Shown in pieces: positions 14,708-22,962 of a stretch of DNA of 35,415 nucleotides. Both the position numbers and the translations under genes were made by a program. Position 1 is the first letter of the stretch; every line of letters begins with the position of its first letter. Under the pieces are notes generated by a model that was not told where the DNA came from, did no database searches, and worked only from the letters and a program-made list of their open reading frames with translations. The stretch is from Streptomyces pinistramenti (GTDB taxonomy: Bacteria > Actinomycetota > Actinomycetes > Streptomycetales > Streptomycetaceae). The stretch lies in the NCBI RefSeq assembly GCF_020564935.1, contig NZ_JAJCXB010000066.1, positions 1 through 35,415 of the forward strand, in the 5' to 3' direction.

Positions 14708-15712
14708 TCAGTCCTCCGGCAGCCCCAGGAAGCGCTGCGCGTTGCCGCCGAGCAGCGCGGCCCTGTCCTGGTCGCTCAGGAAGTCCGCGCGGTGCACGAC
14801 GGCGCCGGCGGGGCGTTCGCCGAGCGGGTAGGGGTAGTCGCTGCCGACCATCACCTGGGAGGCGCCGAGGGTGTCCACGAGGGTGCGCAGCGCGGCCGGT
14901 TCGAAGACGACCGAGTCGACGGAGAACCGGTCGAGGTACTTCGACGGCGGCAGCTGGGAGGTGGCGATGACGTCGGCGCGCTGGTGCCAGGCGTTCTCCA
15001 GCCGGCCCAGCCAGAAGGCGAACGAGCCGCCGCCGTGCGCGAAGCAGATCTTCAGCGAAGGCGGCACCCGGTCGAAGACGCCGCCGAGTATCAGGGCGAG
15101 CACCGACAGGTGCGTCTCGGCCGGCATACCGGTCAGCCACTGGGCCATCCACCGGTCCAGGCGCGGCGAGTTCGGCATGTCCCAGGGGTGCACGAAGACC
15201 GGCGCGCCGCGTTCCGCGCAGTGCTGGAGGAACATCACCACACCCTCGTCGTCGAGGTCGCGGTCGCCGACGTGGTTGCCGATCTCCACGCCGTGGTGCC
15301 CGTTGTCCAGGCACCTGTCGAGTTCCCGGCAGGCGGCTTCCGGGTCCTGGAGCGGGACCTGCGCGAAGGGCAGCAGCCGGTCCGGTGCGGGGGCGCAGAT
15401 CTCCAGGGCGAGGTCGTTGAAGATCCGCGCGGTCCTGACGGCCTGGTCGGCGGGGCGCGCGTAGGAGAAGAACACCGGTGTGGGCGAGACGACCTGGAGG
15501 TCGATGCCGTCGGCGTCCATGTCGGCGAGCCGGGTGGCGGCGTCCCAGCAGTCGGCACCGATCCGGCGGAACTCCCGGGAGCCCACCATGATCATGGCTT
15601 CCCGTTCGGACGTGGCGCGCAGCCAGGGCCAGTCCCCCGCGGGGCCCGCCGCCTTCGCCAGGTCGGGCCAGGCACGGGGGACGTAGTGGGTGTGGACGTC
15701 TATGTGTCTCAT
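14708..15712 (-). CDS. nbaD: 2-amino-3-carboxymuconate-6-semialdehyde decarboxylase (ACMSD)
   Basis: This 334-residue amidohydrolase-superfamily decarboxylase converts 2-amino-3-carboxymuconate semialdehyde to 2-aminomuconate semialdehyde, which keeps the intermediate from cyclising to quinolinate. Zinc ligands are visible: His7 and His9 in HIDVHTHYVP, His175 in FVHPWDMP and Asp292 in GSDYPYPLG. His226 in CFAHGGG is the catalytic base. These are offset by exactly two from the characterised Pseudomonas enzyme as I remember it (H9, H11, H177, H228, D294), and the length is the same within two residues. ATG 15712 follows the dioxygenase gene by 8 bases. It is step 2 of the pathway and lies directly after step 1, so the two are co-expressed. 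Confidence 0.95.
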   Translation of the reverse strand: MRHIDVHTHYVPRAWPDLAKAAGPAGDWPWLRATSEREAMIMVGSREFRRIGADCWDAATRLADMDADGIDLQVVSPTPVFFSYARPADQAVRTARIFNDLALEICAPAPDRLLPFAQVPLQDPEAACRELDRCLDNGHHGVEIGNHVGDRDLDDEGVVMFLQHCAERGAPVFVHPWDMPNSPRLDRWMAQWLTGMPAETHLSVLALILGGVFDRVPPSLKICFAHGGGSFAFWLGRLENAWHQRADVIATSQLPPSKYLDRFSVDSVVFEPAALRTLVDTLGASQVMVGSDYPYPLGERPAGAVVHRADFLSDQDRAALLGGNAQRFLGLPED

Positions 15713-15720
15713 GGTGGTGT

Positions 15721-16245
15721 TCAGCCCTTGCCGGGGTGCAGCGTGCCGCAGGCGCGGCAGGTGCGCGCCCGCTCGTTGTCGTAGAAGCTCTCGAAGACCG
15801 GGGGCAGGTCGGTGACGATGTCGCGCACCTGGAGTTCCTCGGCGTGGATCAGCGCGTCGCATCCGGGGCAGTACCACTGGAAGCTCTCCAGCGTGCCCTC
15901 CTCCCGGATCCGCTCGATGACCAGGCCGATCGAGCCGGCCTCGGGGCGCTGCGGGGAGTGCGGGACGTTGCCCGGCAGCAGGAACATCTCGCCCTCGCGG
16001 ACGTCGATGCGCTGCGGCCCTTCGTCGGTCATGACGTTGACGTGCATCGCGCCCTTGACCTGGTAGAACCACTCCTCGTACGGGTCGAGGTGGAAGTCGG
16101 TGCGCTGGTTGGGGCCGCCGACGACCTGCACGATGAAGTCGCTGACACCGTCCCAGATCTGACGGTTGTTCACCGGCGGCTTCAGCTCTTCGGCGTGCGC
16201 GTCCACCCACTGCGCGAAGTTGATGACCGGGGGAAGACTCATCAT
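15721..16245 (-). CDS. nbaC: 3-hydroxyanthranilate 3,4-dioxygenase
   Basis: This 174-residue cupin dioxygenase opens the ring of 3-hydroxyanthranilate to give 2-amino-3-carboxymuconate semialdehyde. The iron ligands are His52 and Glu58 (TDFHLDPYEEWFYQ) and His96 (NVPHSPQRP). A second, rubredoxin-like metal site of four cysteines (126, 129, 163, 166; CPGC and CRAC) is typical of bacterial members. Two ATGs overlap the end of the upstream gene. If translation begins at the second (16242), all ligand numbers equal those I recall for the Cupriavidus enzyme, so either start is possible. GAAGGGA serves both. It is the first enzyme of the pathway encoded here. Confidence 0.96.
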   Translation of the reverse strand: MMSLPPVINFAQWVDAHAEELKPPVNNRQIWDGVSDFIVQVVGGPNQRTDFHLDPYEEWFYQVKGAMHVNVMTDEGPQRIDVREGEMFLLPGNVPHSPQRPEAGSIGLVIERIREEGTLESFQWYCPGCDALIHAEELQVRDIVTDLPPVFESFYDNERARTCRACGTLHPGKG

Positions 16246-16691
16246 TGACCGTCCCTTCCACTGTCCTCGGCTGAGTTGCCGTCGTTCCTGCGGGCGATGC
16301 CCTGGATCTCGATGAGGAGGTGCGGGTGCGGGAGCTGGTGCACGGCGACGGTGGTCCGGGTGGGGCCGCTCTCGTCGAAATACTCGGCCCAGACCTCGTT
16401 GTAGCCCGCGAAGTCGTTCATGTTCACCAGGTACGTGGTGACCTGCACGAGGTCGTCGAGCCCCGCCCCTGCCGCGGCCAGCACCTCGCGGACGTTCTCC
16501 AGGACGGCCCGGGTCTGCACCCGGATGTCGAGGGTGGTGGCGCCCATGTGGTCGGCGGCCGCGCCCGCGATCGTGTTGTCCGGCCTGCGGCTGCTGGTGC
16601 CCGAGAGGAAGACCAGCTCACCGGCGGCCTTGACGTGCGGGAAGCGTCCGCGCGGTGTCGCCTTGCCGGGGACGACGATGCCGTCACTCAT
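16242..16691 (-). CDS. nbaF: 2-aminomuconate deaminase (RidA family)
   Basis: This 149-residue RidA/YjgF-family protein includes FLSGTSSRRPDNTIAG, TRAVLENVREVLAAAG, the TTYLVNMNDFAGYNEVW segment and RTTVAVHQLPHPHLLIEIQG. General RidA proteins have an Arg near residue 105 for imine hydrolysis; RTTVAV here supplies it. In 3-hydroxyanthranilate and 2-aminophenol pathways, proteins of this type hydrolyse 2-aminomuconate to 4-oxalocrotonate with release of ammonia, and this position in the operon is the same. It overlaps the dioxygenase gene at its end and the decarboxylase gene by 8 bases at its start, so it is translationally coupled. A role as a generic enamine deaminase is the alternative, but context favours the pathway enzyme. 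Confidence 0.9.
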   Translation of the reverse strand: MSDGIVVPGKATPRGRFPHVKAAGELVFLSGTSSRRPDNTIAGAAADHMGATTLDIRVQTRAVLENVREVLAAAGAGLDDLVQVTTYLVNMNDFAGYNEVWAEYFDESGPTRTTVAVHQLPHPHLLIEIQGIARRNDGNSAEDSGRDGQ

Positions 16692-17499
16692 CGGTGGCCT
16701 CCCCGACGGTGAAGCCCGCCCTGCCGAGCCCGGTCACGGTCGCCTCGACCGACGTGCCGGGGGTCAGCGCGACGGCCGGGGTCGCGGCACCGGCCAGCAG
16801 GACGGTCCCGGCCCGCAGGGTGTGCCCCTGGACGCGTGCCATCCGTACGGCGGCGTGCACGGCGCGCAGCGGGTGGCCGAGGATCGCGGCGGTGGAGCCG
16901 GTCTCGGCGGTCCGCCCGTCGATCTCCAGGCGCACGCCGCGGTTGGCGAGGTCACCGGCGTCGGCGAGCCGGGTCCACGGGCCGAGGACGTAGCCGCTGG
17001 CCGAGGTGTTGTCGGCGACGACGTCCTGGAGGGTGAAGCGGAAGTCGCGGTAGCGGCTGTCGATCACCTCAAGGGCCGGGGCCACCGCGTCGACGGCGCT
17101 CTCCGGGTCGAGGTCGTCACCGGGTCCGATGTCGGTGCCGAGCCGGAAGGCGACCTCGGGTTCCACCCGCGGGTGCACGTACCGGCCGAGCGCGATGCGG
17201 CCGCCGTCCGCGATCCGCATGCCGTCGGTGAGCCGTCCGAAGATGACGTCGAAGACGCCCATCTGCGCGGCCTTCGTGCGGCTGGTGAAGCCGAGCTTGA
17301 CGCCGCTGATCCGCTCGCCGCGGGCCAGCCTGCGGCCGATCAGCAGCCGCTGGATGCGGTACGCCTCGTCCAGCGTCAGCGCGCCGGACGAGGTGAGCTG
17401 GGGTACCGGTTCGGCGCTGACGGCCGCGGTGTCGAGCAGCCCGGCGGCGCTGTCGTGGACCGCGGCGTTGCGGGCGGCCGGGGAGTGTGCGGTGGTCAT
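16684..17499 (-). CDS. nbaG: 2-oxo-3-hexenedioate (4-oxalocrotonate) decarboxylase
   Basis: This 271-residue protein is in the 2-hydroxypentadienoate hydratase/4-oxalocrotonate decarboxylase family (MhpD/DmpH type). It decarboxylates 4-oxalocrotonate to 2-hydroxypenta-2,4-dienoate. Family features are SGVKLGFTSRTKAAQMGV, VHPRVEPEVAFRLG (metal-binding glutamates), APALEVIDSRYRDF and VVADNTSASGYVLG. A second member of the same family (19,492-20,349) in this operon must be the hydratase. I assign this one as decarboxylase from its place next to the deaminase and its GVKLGFTS segment; the reverse assignment cannot be fully excluded. It overlaps the aldolase gene by 4 bases and the deaminase by 8. 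Confidence 0.87.
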   Translation of the reverse strand: MTTAHSPAARNAAVHDSAAGLLDTAAVSAEPVPQLTSSGALTLDEAYRIQRLLIGRRLARGERISGVKLGFTSRTKAAQMGVFDVIFGRLTDGMRIADGGRIALGRYVHPRVEPEVAFRLGTDIGPGDDLDPESAVDAVAPALEVIDSRYRDFRFTLQDVVADNTSASGYVLGPWTRLADAGDLANRGVRLEIDGRTAETGSTAAILGHPLRAVHAAVRMARVQGHTLRAGTVLLAGAATPAVALTPGTSVEATVTGLGRAGFTVGEATDE

Positions 17500-18557
17500 G
17501 CTGCGCCTTCCTCACGCGCGGCGGCCAGATCCAGCGCCACGTCGACGATCATGTCTTCCTGGCCGCCGACCATGTGCCGCCTGCCGACCTCAAGGAGCAG
17601 CTCGCGCACGTCGAGGCCGTAGCGGGCGGCGGCCCGTTCGGCGTGCAGCAGGAAGCTGGAGTACACGCCCGCGTAGCCGAGGGTGAGGGTTTCCCTGTCG
17701 ACCCGGACCGGCCGCTTCTGGAGCGGGCGGATCAGGTCTTCGGCGGCGTCCTGGAGGGCGAACAGGTCGCAGCCGTGCCGCCAGCCGAGCAGGTTGGCGA
17801 CGGCGACGAACGCCTCGATGGGGCAGTTGCCGGCGCCCGCGCCCTGGCCCGCGAGGGAGGCGTCCACCCGCGTCACGCCGTTCTCGACGGCGACCACGCT
17901 GTTGGCGACCGACAGCGAGAGGTTCTCGTGGGCGTGGATGCCGATCTCGGTGCCCGGGTCGAGGACGTCACGGTAGGCCCGCACCCGCGCGGCGACGTCG
18001 GGCATGGTCAGCCGGCCGCCGGAGTCGGTGACGTAGACGCAGTGTGCGCCGTAACTCTCCATCAGGGCCGCCTGCCCGGCCAGCCCCGCCGGGTCGTTGA
18101 GGTGGCTCATCATCAGGAAGCCGGCCACGTCCATGCCGTGCTCGCGGGCCCAGGCGATGTGCTGGGCGGCGACGTCGGCCTCGGTGCAGTGGGTCGCGAC
18201 CCGGACGCTGCGCACCCCCGCGGCGTGCGCCTGGCGCAGGTCATCGATGGTGCCGATGCCGGGCAGGATCAGGGTGGTCAGCCGGGCTTTGCGGACGACG
18301 GACGCGGCGGCCTCGATCCACTCCAGGTCGGTGCGGGCGCCGTGCCCGTAGGTGACGCTGGATCCTGACAGGCCGTCGCCGTGCGCCACTTCGATGGCGT
18401 CGACGCCGGCCGCGTCCAGCGCGCAGGCGATGGAGCGGACCTGGTCCGCGGTGTAGCGGTGCCCCACGGCGTGCATGCCGTCCCGCAGGGTGACGTCCTG
18501 GACGAAGACGGACCTGCCGCCTTCGCCGTGCGGCGTCCCGTCGGTCTGGGTACTCAT
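17496..18557 (-). CDS. nbaI: 4-hydroxy-2-oxovalerate aldolase
   Basis: This 353-residue HMGL-like TIM-barrel aldolase cleaves 4-hydroxy-2-oxovalerate to pyruvate and acetaldehyde. The N-terminal VQDVTLRDGMHAVGHRYT carries the catalytic Arg-Asp pair, and His in GMHA acts in the reaction. IGIHAHENLSLSVANS supplies the two metal-binding histidines. The C-terminal part matches the communication domain that holds the acylating dehydrogenase. It is 15-20 residues longer than some DmpG proteins at the N-terminus. It overlaps the dehydrogenase gene by 4 bases, as expected for a pair whose products form one channelling complex. Homologues are called DmpG, BphI or MhpE. Confidence 0.96.
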   Translation of the reverse strand: MSTQTDGTPHGEGGRSVFVQDVTLRDGMHAVGHRYTADQVRSIACALDAAGVDAIEVAHGDGLSGSSVTYGHGARTDLEWIEAAASVVRKARLTTLILPGIGTIDDLRQAHAAGVRSVRVATHCTEADVAAQHIAWAREHGMDVAGFLMMSHLNDPAGLAGQAALMESYGAHCVYVTDSGGRLTMPDVAARVRAYRDVLDPGTEIGIHAHENLSLSVANSVVAVENGVTRVDASLAGQGAGAGNCPIEAFVAVANLLGWRHGCDLFALQDAAEDLIRPLQKRPVRVDRETLTLGYAGVYSSFLLHAERAAARYGLDVRELLLEVGRRHMVGGQEDMIVDVALDLAAAREEGAA

Positions 18558-19495
18558 CGGGTGGCTGCTCCTTCCCGCTCTCCGGCGACCAGGCGTTCGG
18601 CGGTGCGCAGGGCGGCGGAGGTCATGATGTCGAGGTTTCCCGCGTAGTCGGGCAGGTAGTGGCCGGCGCCGGTGACCTCAAGGAACACCGAGACCTTGGT
18701 GCCACGGAAGGCGCGCCCGATGCCGGGTACGAAGGGCTCGTCGACCGGGTCGAACTGCACGTCCTGCTTGAGGCGGTAGCCGGGTACGTACTCACGGACC
18801 GCGTCGGCCATGGCGGCCACCGAGCGCCGGATCGCCTCCTGCCGCTCGTGGTCGGCCGTCTCGATCAGGCAGAAGACGGTGTCCCGCATCACCAGCGGCG
18901 GCTCGGCGGGGTTGAGGACGATGATCGCCTTGCCGCGTTCCGCGCCGCCGACCTGCTCGATGGCGGCGGCGGTGGTCTCGGTGAACTCGTCGATGTTGGC
19001 GCGGGTTCCGGGCCCCGCCGAGCGCGAGGCGATGGACGCCACGATCTCCGCGTACCGGACCGGCGCCACCCGTGAGACGGCCGCGACGACCGGGACGGTG
19101 GCCTGCCCGCCGCAGGTGACCATGTTGACGTTGTCCGCACCGGGGTGCGCGTCGAGATTGACCGGCGGCACCACGTACGGGCCGACGGCGGCAGGGGTGA
19201 GGTCCACCATCAGCTTGCCGTGCGCTTTCACCACCGCGTAGTTGTGCCGGTGTGCGGCGGCCGACGTGGCGTCGAAAACGACCGCGACCTCCGCGAACTC
19301 CGGCAGTGCCAGCAGCCCTTCGACGCCTTCGTGGGTGGTGGCGACGCCCAGCCTGCGGGCCCTGGCGAGCCCGTCGGACTCCGGGTCGACGCCCGCCATG
19401 GCGGCCACGTGCAGGGTCTGCGAGAGCCGCTTGACCTTGAACAGCAGATCGGTGCCGATGTTGCCGGACCCGATGATCGCTACGGCGCGTGTCAT
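18554..19495 (-). CDS. nbaJ: Acetaldehyde dehydrogenase, acylating
   Basis: This 313-residue enzyme oxidises acetaldehyde with NAD and coenzyme A to acetyl-CoA, receiving it by tunnel from the aldolase. VAIIGSGNIGTDLLFKV at residues 5-21 is the Rossmann nucleotide-binding start. The catalytic Cys lies in NMVTCGGQATVP at about residue 127. The family end motif NLDIMTSAALRTAE is present. Length and layout match DmpF/BphJ closely. It overlaps the aldolase gene by 4 bases and the upstream hydratase by 4 bases. The gene order hydratase-dehydrogenase-aldolase is that of classical meta-cleavage operons. Confidence 0.96.
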   Translation of the reverse strand: MTRAVAIIGSGNIGTDLLFKVKRLSQTLHVAAMAGVDPESDGLARARRLGVATTHEGVEGLLALPEFAEVAVVFDATSAAAHRHNYAVVKAHGKLMVDLTPAAVGPYVVPPVNLDAHPGADNVNMVTCGGQATVPVVAAVSRVAPVRYAEIVASIASRSAGPGTRANIDEFTETTAAAIEQVGGAERGKAIIVLNPAEPPLVMRDTVFCLIETADHERQEAIRRSVAAMADAVREYVPGYRLKQDVQFDPVDEPFVPGIGRAFRGTKVSVFLEVTGAGHYLPDYAGNLDIMTSAALRTAERLVAGEREGAATR

Positions 19496-20349
19496 GCCGC
19501 GGCTCCTTCCTGAACGTCCCGGGTGCCCCGGATGAAGTCGGCGTGGACCTCGCCGAGCCCGTCGAGCCGGGCGCGGAAGACGCCGGGCCCTGTGACCGGG
19601 ACCATCGGGCCGAGCGCCCCGGACAGCACGGTTTCGCCGGCCCGCAACGGTGCGCCCCGGCGGGCCGCCTCGCGGGCCAGCCAGACCACGGCGGCCACCG
19701 GAGTGCCCAGGCAGGCGGCCCCCGATCCGGTGGAGACGATCTCGCCGCGGTGATCGAGCGCCATGCCCAGGCCCGGCAGGTCGACGGCGGACAGCGGGCG
19801 CGGGGTGGTGCCGAGGACCAGGGCGCCGCTGGAGGCGTTGTCGGCGACGGTGTCGGTGATCCGGATGTCCCAGCCGGCCACCCGCGAGTCGACGATCTCC
19901 AGGGCCGGCAGCAGGAAGTCGGTCGCCCGGATCACCTCGGCCGCCGTGACCGCCTCGTCGTCCAGGTCGCGGCCGATGACGAAGGCGACCTCCGCCTCGA
20001 TCCGCGGCTGGAGGAAGCGGCCGAGGTCCACGGGCTCACGGTCGGTGAGCACCATGTCGTCGAGCAGCACGCCGTAGTCGGGCGTGAAGACCCCGAACTG
20101 CCGCTGCACGGAAGGCGAGGTGAGCCCGATCTTGCGGCCGACCCGGCGCGCCCCGGCCGCCAGCCGGTCCGCGAGCACGGCGCTCTGCACGGCGTACGCG
20201 GCGTCCTGGTCGGTGTCGCCGATCAGGTCACGGACGGGGGCACAGGGAGTCCTGGCGACGGCCGCCGCCCGCAGGCGTTCGGCCGCGGCGGCCTGCTCAG
20301 GGGTGAGGTCGCGGGCCGCGGGCCCGGCGCCCGGTTCGGTGGTGTTCAC
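19492..20349 (-). CDS. nbaH: 2-oxopent-4-enoate hydratase
   Basis: This 285-residue member of the MhpD/DmpE hydratase family adds water to 2-hydroxypenta-2,4-dienoate to give 4-hydroxy-2-oxovalerate. Family features are GRKIGLTSPSVQRQFGV, the LQPRIEAEVAFVIG segment with metal-binding glutamates, the PALEIVDSRVAGWDI segment and TVADNASSGALVLG. The KIGLTS segment and its position next to the acylating dehydrogenase mark it as the hydratase, in contrast to its paralogue at 16,684-17,499. The GTG at 20349 overlaps the stop codon of the preceding aldehyde dehydrogenase (GTGA). The first 25 residues are a non-conserved extension, so a later start is possible. Confidence 0.9.
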   Translation of the reverse strand: MNTTEPGAGPAARDLTPEQAAAAERLRAAAVARTPCAPVRDLIGDTDQDAAYAVQSAVLADRLAAGARRVGRKIGLTSPSVQRQFGVFTPDYGVLLDDMVLTDREPVDLGRFLQPRIEAEVAFVIGRDLDDEAVTAAEVIRATDFLLPALEIVDSRVAGWDIRITDTVADNASSGALVLGTTPRPLSAVDLPGLGMALDHRGEIVSTGSGAACLGTPVAAVVWLAREAARRGAPLRAGETVLSGALGPMVPVTGPGVFRARLDGLGEVHADFIRGTRDVQEGAAA

Positions 20350-21824
20350 AGCTGCACGCACACATTCGTCGGCTCGGAGTAGAAGTGGAGGGAGTGCGTG
20401 CCGCCCTCGCGGCCGATGCCGGACAGGCCGGTGCCGCCGAAGGGGGACCGCAGGTCGCGCAGGAACCAGGTGTTGACCCAGGCCATGCCGGTGCGCATCT
20501 GCTGGGCGACCCGGTGGCCGCGGTCCAGGTCGCTGGTCCACACGCAGGAGGCGAGGCCGTACGGCGAGTCGTTGGCCAGCCGGACGCCCTCTTCCTCGGT
20601 GTCGAACGGGATGAGTCCTGCGACCGGCCCGAAGACCTCCTCGCGCATGGTCCGGTCGGTGTGCGCGAGGCCGGTCCACAGCGTCGGCTCGATCCAGGAA
20701 CCGCCGGCCAGGTCGGGCCCGAGGTCGGGGATGCCGCCGCCGGCCAGCACCTCCGCGCCTTCCTTCCGGGCGAGTTCGAAGTACGAGAGGACCTTCTCGC
20801 GGTGCGCCTGGGAGATCAGCGGACCGGTGGTGGTCGCCGGGTCGTCGGGGCGTCCCGGCCGCAGGGCGCGGGCGCGCTCGGCGAGCCCGGCGGCGATCTC
20901 GTCGAAGACCGGCCGCTGGATGTAGACCCGCTCGGTGCACAGGCAGACCTGCCCGGTGTTGGTGAAGACGGACCGGGCGAGCCCGTCCACCGCCCGCTCG
21001 ATGTCGGTGTCGGCGAACACCAACGCGGCGTTCTTGCCGCCCAGTTCGAAGGAGACGGGCCGCACCCGCGGCGCCACCGCGCGCATGATCGCCGAGCCGG
21101 TCGCGGACTCGCCGGTGAAGGTCACCCCGTCCACGTCCGGGTGCTCGGTCAGGAACCCGCCCGCCGACTCGGGGCCGAAGCCGTGCACCACGTTGCACAC
21201 CCCGTTCGGCAGCCCGGCCTCCTGGAGGATCTCGGCGAGCAGCGTGGCCGAGGACGGGGTCTCTTCCGACGGCTTGACGACGACGGTGTTCCCGCAGGCC
21301 AGGGCCGGGGCGAGCTTCCAGGTCAGGAGCAGCAGCGGCAGGTTCCAGGGCACGATGACGGCGACCACGCCGAGCGGCTTGCGGACCGCGTAGTTCAGCG
21401 CCTTGCGGCCGCCGGGGAGTTCGGTGAGGAAGGAGTCCAGGCCGGTGGCGGAGACCGTGTCGGCGAAGGCACGGAAGTTCGCGGCGGCGCGCGCCACGTC
21501 GAGTTCCTTGGCCATCGCGACCGGCTTGCCCGTGTCGGCCACCTCGGCCGCCACCAGCTCGTCGAAGCGGTTCTCGATGCCGTCGGCGATCCGCCGCAGC
21601 AACTGGGCGCGTTCGGGGACGGTGGTGCTGCCCCAGGGTCCGTCGAGCGCACGGCGCGCGGCGCGGACGGCGACGTCGACCAGGACCTGATCCGCCTCGT
21701 GGACCCGTCCTATGAGCGAACCGTCCACCGGGCTGATCTTGTCGAAGGTGTGCACGCCGTCCACCGGGGCGCCGTCCACGAAGTTCCGGATCTCCCGCAC
21801 GGGGAGCGAGTTGCTGCGGCTCAT
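20346..21824 (-). CDS. nbaE: 2-aminomuconate 6-semialdehyde dehydrogenase
   Basis: This 492-residue NAD-dependent aldehyde dehydrogenase oxidises 2-aminomuconate semialdehyde to 2-aminomuconate; homologues act on 2-hydroxymuconate semialdehyde. The features are the substrate-pocket PWNLPLLLLTWKLAPALACG, a GESATGS coenzyme loop, FELGGKN with the general-base Glu at about 257, NTGQVCLCTERV with the nucleophile Cys at about 292, and EEVFGPV. ATG 21824 places the conserved RNFVDG about 13 residues in. ATG 21851 is an in-frame alternative, and neither has a strong ribosome binding site. It is the first gene of the pathway operon and is divergent from the LysR regulator. The substrate is assigned from operon context. 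Confidence 0.92.
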   Translation of the reverse strand: MSRSNSLPVREIRNFVDGAPVDGVHTFDKISPVDGSLIGRVHEADQVLVDVAVRAARRALDGPWGSTTVPERAQLLRRIADGIENRFDELVAAEVADTGKPVAMAKELDVARAAANFRAFADTVSATGLDSFLTELPGGRKALNYAVRKPLGVVAVIVPWNLPLLLLTWKLAPALACGNTVVVKPSEETPSSATLLAEILQEAGLPNGVCNVVHGFGPESAGGFLTEHPDVDGVTFTGESATGSAIMRAVAPRVRPVSFELGGKNAALVFADTDIERAVDGLARSVFTNTGQVCLCTERVYIQRPVFDEIAAGLAERARALRPGRPDDPATTTGPLISQAHREKVLSYFELARKEGAEVLAGGGIPDLGPDLAGGSWIEPTLWTGLAHTDRTMREEVFGPVAGLIPFDTEEEGVRLANDSPYGLASCVWTSDLDRGHRVAQQMRTGMAWVNTWFLRDLRSPFGGTGLSGIGREGGTHSLHFYSEPTNVCVQL

Positions 21825-21877
21825 GTCAGCGAGGCTAGGCAACTCAGCCATGCCTGAATAATGCTCTTTACGTTCCC

Positions 21878-21896
21878 TGCCATAGCTCTACGGGCA
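21878..21896. promoter_or_regulatory. Candidate LysR binding site
   Basis: TGCC (21878-21881) and GGCA (21893-21896) are an inverted repeat with 11 bases between, the T-N11-A style of LysR operators. It lies in the short divergent gap, just upstream of the LysR start and upstream of the pathway operon. A wider ATGCC/GGCAT pair (21850-21854, 21893-21897) brackets the gap. Confidence 0.42.
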
Positions 21897-21908
21897 TACC
21901 CTGAGGCC

Positions 21909-22841
21909 ATGGAGAGCGACAAGCTCCTCGACGGCCGGCTGAAACTGCGCCACCTCACGCTCGTCACCGCCGTCGCGGACCAGGGAAGCGTCATCCGGGC
22001 GGCCCAGGAGCTGCACATCACCCAGCCCGTCGTCACCCGCGCCCTGCACGACCTGGAGACGATCCTCGGCGTCCCCCTCTTCGAACGCCACCACCGCGGC
22101 ATGACCCTCACCCTGTACGGCGAGTCCTTCGTCGGCCACGCCCGCACGGTCCTGGCCCAGCTGCGCCAGGCCGGCGAGGAATTGACCCACCTCGCCGCCG
22201 GCAACCTCGGCACCGTCACCATCGGCATCCACCTGGCCGGCTCGAACCTGCTGCTGCCCCGCGCCATAGCGGCCCTCAAGCAGGCCCACCCGTCCGTCAC
22301 CGTCATCGTCCGCGAAGCCGACCCCGACACACTCAGGGCCGGCCTGCTCTCCGGCGAGATCGACCTCATCCTGGGCCGCCTCATCGGCTCCCCGCCCCCG
22401 CGCCTCACCCACGAACAGCTCTACCGCGAGCCCGTACGCCTGGCCGCCCGCGCCGGCCACCCGGCCCACCGCCGGCGCAGCCCCTCACTCGCCCAACTGC
22501 GCCGCTACCCCTGGGTACTTCCCATCGACCGCACCGCACTCCGCGCCGAACTGGAAGAACTCTTCACCCACGAGAACGTCGAACTCCCCACCGACCGCGT
22601 CGAATGCACTTCGATGCCGACCCTGCGCCACTTCCTCCTGTCCACCGACGCCATCGCCGCCCTCCCCCTCCTGATCGCCACCCAGGACGCCGACCTCCGC
22701 CTCATCGACACCCCCCTGAAATCCATCAGCCAGGCCGTAGGCATCACCCGCCCGTCGGACCGACCGCTGTCGCCGGCGGCGGAGGCGCTGCATCAGCGGT
22801 TGCGGGAAGAGGTCGGGGAACTGACGGAGCTGCTCGGATAG
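21909..22841 (+). CDS. nbaR: LysR-family regulator of the 3-hydroxyanthranilate pathway
   Basis: This 310-residue LysR-type regulator has the N-terminal winged helix in KLRHLTLVTAVADQGSVIRA, then ITQPVVTRALHDLETILGVP and LFERHHRGMTLT. The C-terminal effector domain begins at about residue 95 (LGTVTIGIHLAGSNLL). Its position, divergent from the pathway operon with 84 bases between start codons, is the standard arrangement for LysR activators that respond to a pathway intermediate. The likely inducer is 3-hydroxyanthranilate or a ring-cleavage product; this is inference. ATG 21909 was chosen because GAGG lies 3-6 bases upstream and the helix-turn-helix starts at the usual distance. The nbaR symbol is by analogy with Pseudomonas and is less certain than the family. 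Confidence 0.9.
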   Translation: MESDKLLDGRLKLRHLTLVTAVADQGSVIRAAQELHITQPVVTRALHDLETILGVPLFERHHRGMTLTLYGESFVGHARTVLAQLRQAGEELTHLAAGNLGTVTIGIHLAGSNLLLPRAIAALKQAHPSVTVIVREADPDTLRAGLLSGEIDLILGRLIGSPPPRLTHEQLYREPVRLAARAGHPAHRRRSPSLAQLRRYPWVLPIDRTALRAELEELFTHENVELPTDRVECTSMPTLRHFLLSTDAIAALPLLIATQDADLRLIDTPLKSISQAVGITRPSDRPLSPAAEALHQRLREEVGELTELLG

Positions 22842-22962
22842 CGGCGCCGCTCCGTCCCGGCCGGACCCCACCGCCCGCCCGTGGCGCCCATGCCCCCACC
22901 CCGGCCCGCTGCGATCCGGCGTACGTCCCGCAGCACCTCGACATGGGCCGGCCGGCTCCTGA

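Noticed and set aside
13040..15784. Plus-strand open frame of over 900 codons opposite the esterase, ACMSD and dioxygenase genes
   Set aside because: Its composition is Gly/Arg/Val-rich with no domain, and it covers three strongly supported minus-strand enzymes. It is a mirror of their codon bias.
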